Shown: one piece after another, positions 57,603-64,000 of the stretch
Position numbering within the stretch: the stretch's first letter is position 1
How the letters are laid out: the number at the start of each line of letters is the position of its first letter
Source: Macrobrachium rosenbergii
Lineage: Eukaryota; Arthropoda; Malacostraca; Decapoda; Palaemonidae
Length of the DNA stretch: 64,000 bases
Assembly: GCF_040412425.1 (NCBI RefSeq)
Contig: NC_089756.1
Coordinates: 1,068,998-1,132,997, forward strand
Direction: 5' to 3'
Program-made: the position numbers and the translations under genes
The notes under the pieces: generated by a model
The model's input: only the letters and a program-made list of their open reading frames with translations
The model's database searches: none
What the model was told of the DNA's origin: nothing

Positions 57603-57998
57603 GTGCGCATAACTGCGTCTCTTTCCACCCTCTTTCCCATAGGGGAGGAGGGAAGACAGAAAGAAGTATTGACCGGGAAGAAGTTCTCCTACTGCAGATT
57701 CCTGGATGAAATGATACTTATCGAGTCTCTGGAGCTAGTAGCGACATTGCCAAGACCTGGGAATGGATTCCTTCAGGAAAAGTATCTATTTCTCTTAGGT
57801 CTCGGCAATTCTTTTCATCTCGCTTCCTCTCCCGTGCTCCCGATTCAGGAAATGCCAGCCAAGCTAGAGCTAATTGTCTTGGTATCCTGTCATCTTCCAG
57901 AAGCTTCCCCATGGCGGAGAATGGAAGTCTGCTTCCATTCCTCCATCCTTCTTTCCTCTTCGAAGTATGAGGAAGGAGTTAGGCTAATGCTTGATTGA
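57603..57998 (+). CDS. unrecognised 131-residue frame in the right arm (mirror in left arm)
   Basis: Contains KFSYCRFLDEMILIESLELV and ATLPRPGNGFLQEKYLFLLG. The left arm encodes a near-identical stretch on the minus strand (53346-53089). The opposite strand is also open here (57912-57718), so strand and coding status are uncertain. No family recognised. Confidence 0.18.
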   Translation: MRITASLSTLFPIGEEGRQKEVLTGKKFSYCRFLDEMILIESLELVATLPRPGNGFLQEKYLFLLGLGNSFHLASSPVLPIQEMPAKLELIVLVSCHLPEASPWRRMEVCFHSSILLSSSKYEEGVRLMLD

Positions 57999-60328
57999 AG
58001 GAACCTACGAATATGCTTGCATATTCCCCTCACATCGTGTGTCTACTTACGAATTCACTGATTGAGGAATAGGGACACACCTGTAAGACTTTGCCTTGAA
58101 GGTGTGGGACCGAGACGATTAGTACCTTCTCATCACCATCCTGGGCTCAAGGCAGCCTTCTGGCCTTCCAAGATTTCAGGATGAGTTTTGCAACACTCAG
58201 TGGTTCATTGAACAACAAACCACAGTAGTGGCACTTGTCGACAAACAAGAGGGAATTGTTTTTTCCTCCTGTTCCATCTGTCCACATTTGCAGGTACTCG
58301 AGTGTTCTATAGTGCACTCAACATCTCAATTAGTCAGATGTATCCCCGGTGGGGATGTATTGGCAGGCGAGCTCGGCCTCGGGTTTGAGTGATCGGTACG
58401 GAATGTGCTGCTCACTCGAAGATTCATGAAGAGATTGCTCGACTGAGAAATCCCTACCGTCTTTCTGTTGCCTCCCTACACAAGTCGGTAGTTTTTTCTC
58501 GCTCCTTCATACCAGACCCAGGGACCACTACGGCGAGGCATGCTGTCTTTCTGGAAAACTTGATATCTACTTTTTTCCCCTCTGTATTTGTCTGTTTCGC
58601 TAGGGGTTCTAAAGCATTGCTCACCCTAAGTTACAGACAAATGTCAGAAGACTTCGCCTCTCACCTGACCTGATAGCTGAGGCATCGAGATGAGTTCTGC
58701 TTGACCCAACCTCCTGTAGCAGCTACACAAGAAGCAGTTCTTCGGGCAGTACATCCCGGTGTGTTTGGGACTGGGAGACCTCCATCTTCCCTTGCAAGCA
58801 TAGGCTTTCTTGCCGAGCAGCAGCGGCTATAGCTGGATATCTCTTGAAATCCTCTGCAACACTCACAGGGACTGGAGACGTCTTCACTGGTGGGTGTCGT
58901 TGCGGAACTCCTTCTCGGGTCAGAGTCACTCTTCAAGTCTGGACTTCCTTGTCTTCTCTGCCGAGGGTTGCTTCTTTCCCTTTCATTTATGAAGAACGTA
59001 GGCCCTTGCGACCTAGTCTTCTATCTGAATTAGCCTTCTCCTCATTCAAGATTTAGCTATGGATGAGAAGCTTCTTCGGTCTTGCTGTCCCAGGGAACTG
59101 TTCCCTGGGTGGCATGTGATTCTCGTTTAGGGTTCCTGTCCCATGCTGCATGCACCCTTACAAGAGTCGTTGGATAGAGATGTGCCCTCGTAGGACCATC
59201 TCCCTCCTTGGCATAGAAGATGGAATATTAGGTGAAGGGGTCAATACCTCGACTCCTCGGATATTGTAGGTGGACTCCGAATCCTTCGGTATCTATTGTC
59301 GGGTTCGAGTTGTCCTTCTTCTCCTCCTCCTTGGACTTTGTATTGATGATCCAGATCATTCATTACTTTGTCCTTTTGGCAGCTGTGGTACTTTCCGAAA
59401 AGGCTCGACACTCCTAACCTGGATGTCGTCGACATTTTCGCTAGTACTTTCTCTCCCAAGGAAGAAGTACCTAAGGACGCATCTTCCTCCTGACTTTGTG
59501 AAGCGATCGAAGGAGGTACTCGGCAGCTGACGACGACGACTATACTGGTACCTTCCACCCAAGAGCTCACGAAGCCGATGGCTTGGTCCATTCCTCGCAT
59601 TCCAGAAGTTTCTGTCGGGCTGGAAGCAAGACGTGGTCTCACAGACCACACTCTTGTCTTCCTATGGTCTTGCGTGCATGGCCCTTGGAACCTTTTTTCC
59701 TTGGCCCTGTGGTGGCTGCTCAAAAAATTGTGTTTTCTTACCCGGCTCCTTCAAGAGGATGAGTAGCATCTTGCCTAAGGTGTTAGTTCTGGAAGTGAGA
59801 AGGATACCGAGAGTGACTGGCCTCTCTTCCTCCTCCTTCCCCGTCCTTCTAATTCTCCTCCTTCGGGATGAGAATAGGACTCGAACCAACACGTGCTGGA
59901 CCTGGTGCTGATGTGGTAAGACTACACACTGAGCACCCTTTCTATTTTTCTCCTAGACTCATAGAAGCAATTCCGCTCCTTCCTCTAGCAAGGGGAGGAA
60001 GGAGAGTCTGGCAATAAGGGAAACCCTATCTCAGCTTTTCCTTACTGCCTCCGACTCTAAGATTCTTCCAGCCTATTTCGTATAAGTCACATTTCCTCAC
60101 TCATGCGAAAAGGTCCAGTATCTGACATTTGATCTTGCAGTTCCTACACTCCGATCAATATGTCAGAGGCTCGGGTATTCCTCCTCGCTCTTTCGACCAG
60201 GAGGAGTAGCCCAGGTGTGCAGAACTCCAGTCAGTTCAGGAGACTCACTCAGATTCCTCCCTCCAACCAGTGAGTCTTCTTAATGTAAAGGACCGACGGT
60301 TTGTATATCGTGTTGGAACAAATCACAG

Positions 60329-60615
60329 TTTTTGAAAGTAAATTGTATTTTTCCTAACTATACAAACCTGAGGTCCTTTACATTACATATTATGCCCACC
60401 TCAGGCCACCCCTCAATCTGAACCTGGACCGAAAGGCAAACTGGAATGTTTGCATCCGGGTAGGCGGGTATTCCCGCCTACCTGGCAGTAGTTACTGCCT
60501 AACCACCTTGCTCAAAAGTTTAACGGCCATTTCTAGGCTACGCTGAAAGTAATTCCTAATATACAGGACCTCAGGTTTGTATAGTTAGGAAAAATAGAAT
60601 TTACTTTCAAAAATT
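60329..60615. mobile_element. foldback (MITE-like) element, right copy
   Basis: TTTTGAAAGTAAATTGTATT then TTTCCTAACTATACAAACCT at the left is mirrored by AGGTTTGTATAGTTAGGAAA then AATAGAATTTACTTTCAAAA at the right; the arms are about 55 bases. It sits exactly between the inverted-repeat arm and the LINE to its right. Confidence 0.8.
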
Positions 60616-60833
60616 TTGATTTTATTCCCATAAGTTGACAGTCGCTGTTGGTCATACTTTGGACACTCACATAACACGTGTCTGAAGGTATCATCATCCT
60701 GCACTCTGAGCACTCGTGAGCCAGGCCACGTGGGCTGCTCATTAAGTGTCCATGTGTCACACAAGTATAGCCTATTCTGAGACGTGTTAGAATTACTTGT
60801 GCGTATCTCTCTCTCTGATATGATTAACTCCAT
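60616..60833 (-). pseudogene. LINE C-terminal Cys/His segment
   Basis: Minus frame with QNRLYLCDTWTLNEQPTWPG and VQDDDTFRHVLCECPKYDQQ, the short C-terminal segment with an H-x-x-x-x-C pattern that ends many Jockey-type proteins. The peptide then runs into the foldback element. That is probably where the LINE was cut by insertion of the repeat unit to its left. Confidence 0.65.
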
Positions 60834-61171
60834 TTTTTAACATTAGGTTTTATTTGTTTCAACTTATTACTTTCAGGTTCTTCATCCCATATATATTGCC
60901 ATTTATTTATGATACCCATTTTTACGTGTGCTACATAATCAGTAATAGGGATATTCACATTTGATCTTGTCATGTGGGTTGCTTCTTTGGCTGCTTTGTC
61001 TGCATCTTCATTCCCTTTGATCCCTACATGGGCAGGGATCCAACATATTTCTACATTTTTTCCATTACTATATAAGTTATGGAGATATAATTTAATTTGT
61101 TGTACTATATTGTTTTTTGACTTATAACTCTGAATAGCTTCTACAGCGCTTCTCGAGTCACTAAAAATCAC
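60824..61171 (-). pseudogene. LINE RNase H domain
   Basis: The frame starts MIFSDSRSAVEAIQSYKSKN, with the second-Asp block of RNase H (F-S-D-S-x-S-A). It continues VEICWIPAHVGIKGNEDADK with AAKEAT, the conserved W-x-P-x-H-x-x-x-x-GNE-x-A-D motif holding the last catalytic residues. The N-terminal D-G-S block is in the frame-shifted sequence right of 61180. It would remove LINE RNA from the hybrid. Confidence 0.88.
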
Positions 61172-61417
61172 AAAATTATTGAATGATGTTTCTTTAATTA
61201 TTTTTATAGATGATGCAATTTTCCCACTTCGTGTTCTAATTTAGATCCATCTGTATATATTGCGTAATGTGGACCTTTTCGGCTTATATGCTCTATTGTA
61301 TGATGTCTATGGTGTTCTGGTGTATATGAGTTACTTTTTGGATAAATACTTGAGGTGTGTGCAAATTCTCATTTTATTCATTGTCCAGGGAGGAGGTGAT
61401 TTTACTATTAAAGGCAC

Positions 61418-61879
61418 TTACATATTTACATTTAGCGACTCAAAGAATCTTCTAGCTCTAATTATGAAAGGTGGTGGATGGTTATTTATAAATACATCTT
61501 TTAATTCAAATAATTTTTTGGTTGGAGAATCACTCGTCTGAATTCTTAGAGCACTTTTCATTGTTATTAGCACTCTATGGAGAGGCAGAGGCAGTTTACC
61601 ACATTCAACTTGCAAAGATGATTTGGGTGATGATCTAAAGGCTCCTGAGCATATTCTAAGGCCCTCATTGTGAACAGGGTCTAACATTTTCAGCGCTGCA
61701 TTCGATGCTGAGCCATATACTTCGCTTCCATGATCAATGCTGGACAGAACTGTTGCTTTATATTGTACAGTAAGGGCATGTCTATCGGCTCCCCGAGTAG
61801 TGTTCGGTAGTTTTCTAATTAGATTTAATGCTCTTTTACATTTAGATTTTACGTATGTTATGTGGGCTTCCCAGTTCAA
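61418..61879 (-). pseudogene. LINE RT thumb and connection region
   Basis: Open frame with MNWEAHITYVKSKCKRALNL, ATVLSSIDHGSEVYGSASNA and DPVHNEGLRICSGAFRSSPK, the usual phrases after the RT core of Jockey/I-type elements (W-x-x-HI, L-x-Y-x-x-x-VYG, HN-x-GLR-x-x-x-GAFRTSP). A short gap of frame-shifted sequence separates it from the RT core. Confidence 0.85.
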
Positions 61880-61959
61880 GTGAGAGTCGAGAGATTTTCA
61901 AGTGTATTTCTTCACCTTTTTTTCCACTTCTTATTTTTATAAAACATGATTGCTTGAGT

Positions 61960-63240
61960 TTAATCTATGGAAAATTTAAAGCCTACAGATGAGGCCCATT
62001 CATCTATTTTTACTATGCATTTGTTAATGATTCGTTCTGCATGTTTTATTCGAGATGCTGAATAATATATGGCAAAATCATCCATATACAGGTTACTTTT
62101 AATACCAATAGGAAGATTATTACTGATATCATTAATTGCTAAAGTAAACAGTGTGCCACTAAGGACACTTCCCTGTGGAACACCATTTTCAAATGGAAAT
62201 GTTCTAGACAGAACATTATCATTTCTCACCTGAAAACTGCTATTTGTCAAAAAGTTTTGTATAAACCTAGGTAAATGTCCACAGATGTTGTTGTTTTGCA
62301 AAGTTTTTAATATAGCATACCTCCAAGTAGTATCGTATGCTTTTTCAATGTCAAAAAAGACAGCTACAGTAATTTGTTTTCGTTCAAAACCTCTATGTAT
62401 ATGGTCTTCTAAGTTACAGAGATAATCTAATGTAGATCTGTTACACTGTGACCCAAACTGAGTGGGAGTCAAAATTTTATTTTCTCGAATGTGCCATGGT
62501 AGTCGAGCACTTACCATTTTCTCAAACAGTTTGCATAAGCAGCTTCTTAAAGAAATTGGTCTGTAATTATTTACATTACTGGGATCCTTTCCAGGTTTGG
62601 GGATAGGAATTATTGTAGCTTTATGCCATTCATCTGGAAATAAATTTCGAAGCCATAAATGACTATAAACTCTAATAAGTATGACTTTGCCAAAGGTGCT
62701 AAGTGGCAGATCATCTCAAAACAAACATTGTCACCTCCAGGAGCAGATTTATTGCTGTTCAAGAGAGCGTATTTCAACTTTGACATATTAAATTTTTTAT
62801 TATAATACATATCTTCTCTTGTTTCAAAATTTATTGCTATTAATTCTATTTTATTTTTCTTTGTGCAGAAGTGTTCGTGTAAATTCTTATCACTACTTAC
62901 ATTTGCTAAATTTTCTCCCATTATATTACTTATTTCTTTTGGATCAAGTGTTCTTTTCCCATCTTTTAATATGGCATGTCTAGGTGGTTTGACATGGGTA
63001 CCATTTATTTTCCTGAATTTTTCCCATATTTTTTGTATGGGAGTATTATTAGAGAGATCTGATACGTATTTCCTCCACGAAATGACTCTTCCTGGAATTA
63101 CTTCTTTTTTTAAATTTTGCAGATATTTTGTTGTATAGAGGTTTTAATGTATCAATTTCTAGTAATAATATAATAATTTTTTGTAAAGTTCCTTCTAATA
63201 TCAGTAACATTTTATTTATTTTACTGAACTTTCTATTCAA
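61960..63240 (-). pseudogene. LINE reverse transcriptase
   Basis: The minus frame 62921-62610 covers the region before RT with LKYALLNSNKSAPGGDNVCF (the K-S-A-P-G-x-D motif) and is then interrupted. The frame 62517-61960 has TPTQFGSQCNRSTLDYLCNL, AVFFDIEKAYDTTWRYAIL (palm Asp present), NGVPQGSVLSGTLFTLAIND and the catalytic box NLYMDDFAIYY with both Asp. The core is well preserved. The upstream frame 63240-63049 carries the linker after the endonuclease. Confidence 0.88.
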
Positions 63241-63249
63241 ATTATCTGA

Positions 63250-63921
63250 TCATCTCCCTATTGAGTGTTTTATATTTATTAATTCTGTTAACTTATTGGG
63301 CCACCATGGAACTTTGTGTTTTGTTGGATGGGGTTTTGACTTTGGTATTGCTTTATCAGCAGCATTTTTAATGAAATCAACAAGAAATTTATTAGTTTCA
63401 TTATGGTCTTTTAAATATTCAAATGGTGGGATATTTCTAGTGTGCATTTCATATTGTTCCCAGTCCACTTTATAAATGTTATAGTGAGGGACATGTTTTG
63501 CAGGATTATTTTGTAATAAGGAAATTAATATTGGGGAATGATTACTGGTATACAAATCATCACCTGTATTCCAGTCTAATCTGTCAACTATACTTGTTGT
63601 ACATAAAGTTAAATCTACTGAGGAAAATGCTCCGTGTGCTTTTGAAAAATCTGTACTAATTTCGTCATCGTTAATACAGCAGATGTCGTTTGAATCCATG
63701 AACTCTTCTATTTTGCTACCTGTTCTATTTGAGTTTGTACAATTACAGTCCCATATTGGGTTGTGAGAATTAAAATCACCTACTATTAATGTAGGTTCCT
63801 TTCTATTGTTAAGTAAATCTTTAAGTTTATCAGTGTCGTAATTTTTAGTAGATTGGTTGTATAAATTATAAGTTATGTAATTATCGTTTTTTATTCGTAT
63901 TTTAATACTTGATATTTGCAA
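63250..63921 (-). pseudogene. LINE endonuclease domain (partial)
   Basis: An open frame of 223 residues. KEPTLIVGDFNSHNPIWDC holds the conserved G-D-F-N motif, and VDLTLCTTSIVDRLDW follows. Near the end, TSNHSPILISL replaces the usual S-D-H-x-P-I catalytic motif (Asp to Asn; codon AAT). Such endonucleases nick the target DNA to start reverse transcription. The N-terminal part (the E-T and Y/H motifs) would lie to the right of the window or in the last 80 bases. Confidence 0.85.
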
Positions 63922-64000
63922 GTCAGTAAAATTTACAGGTACTCTGTCATAACATACTTTGTTATGTGCATATATAGCAGTACCTAAATTTCCTTCTTCT

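Larger units (their letters stand above)
56827..60615. repeat. right arm of the large inverted repeat
   Basis: Inverted partner of 50389-54096. The inner boundary is at GGTGTGCTTTGGGTGTCGGT (left arm: the reverse complement near 54055-54075, then about 20 more bases). The outer boundary coincides with the end of the second foldback element. The arms differ by scattered substitutions and small indels. Confidence 0.92.
60616..64000 (-). mobile_element. LINE of I/Jockey type with RNase H, degenerate, runs off the right edge
   Basis: The minus strand from 63921 leftwards gives an AP-like endonuclease C-terminal half, RT, an RT-connection region, RNase H and a C-terminal Cys/His segment. This combination (endonuclease-RT-RNase H in one element) fits the I-group and related Jockey-superfamily clades. 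The N-terminus lies beyond position 64000. The 3' side stops at about 60616, at the edge of the foldback element. Frame changes and stops separate the domains. Confidence 0.88.

Noticed and set aside
48505..60615. integrated DNA virus or Polinton-like element with long inverted repeats
   Set aside because: I looked for DNA polymerase B, packaging ATPase, protease, capsid and retroviral-type integrase motifs in the arms and centre and saw none.

Overview
This window looks like a stretch of nuclear DNA from a large, repeat-rich invertebrate genome. I infer an arthropod, most likely a decapod crustacean. The reasons are very long (TA)n and (TC)n microsatellites, an AT-rich background, spliceosomal-type introns, and a crowded mixture of retrotransposons: Ty3/Gypsy, Penelope-like, DIRS-like tyrosine-recombinase elements, and Tx1-, RTE- and I/Jockey-type LINEs. 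PIF/Harbinger and Tc1/mariner-type DNA transposons are also present. I see no bacterial operon, rRNA gene, CRISPR array or convincing single-copy host gene. Almost every protein signal belongs to a mobile element, and nearly all are broken by stops, frameshifts or catalytic-residue changes.

Layout. 1-2.2 kb: AT-rich flank with two microsatellites. 2.2-6.7 kb: a nearly full-length but dead Ty3/Gypsy element on the minus strand with both LTRs, next to a decayed Penelope-like element (6.7-8.1 kb). 10.5-11.4 kb: a compact PIF/Harbinger deletion derivative that keeps the start of both its genes. 12.8-16.3 kb: tRNA-derived SINE-like units, a tRNA-like hairpin and a compound microsatellite. 17.5-19.6 kb: a Tx1/L1-like LINE (minus). 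19.6-25.3 kb: a degenerate 63-bp satellite field in which a decayed RTE-like LINE (plus) is embedded. 26.7-28.6 kb: a Tc1/mariner-type element bounded by inverted repeats and TA.

32.7-39.3 kb: a 6.6-kb PIF/Harbinger transposon with matching TAA target duplications, a MADF-domain gene (plus) and a converging split transposase gene (minus). Part of a second copy lies in inverted orientation at 39.95-40.55 kb. 40.6-47.7 kb: two DIRS-like elements in head-to-head orientation with a MULE-like transposase relic between them. 48.5-60.6 kb: a large inverted repeat with arms of about 3.7 kb, a 2.7-kb centre rich in tandem repeats, and a foldback element at each outer end. I could not assign it to a known family. 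60.6-64 kb: the minus-strand remains of a LINE with endonuclease, reverse transcriptase and RNase H that runs off the right edge.

The genes do not form a pathway. They are paired functions inside individual transposons (gag/pol, RT/endonuclease, transposase/MADF protein, RT/tyrosine recombinase). The most unusual structures are the 10-kb inverted-repeat unit at 50.4-60.6 kb, the Harbinger derivative at 10.5 kb, and the LINE-in-satellite region at 19.6-25.3 kb. All calls come from reading the sequence and remembered family motifs; no database search was possible.
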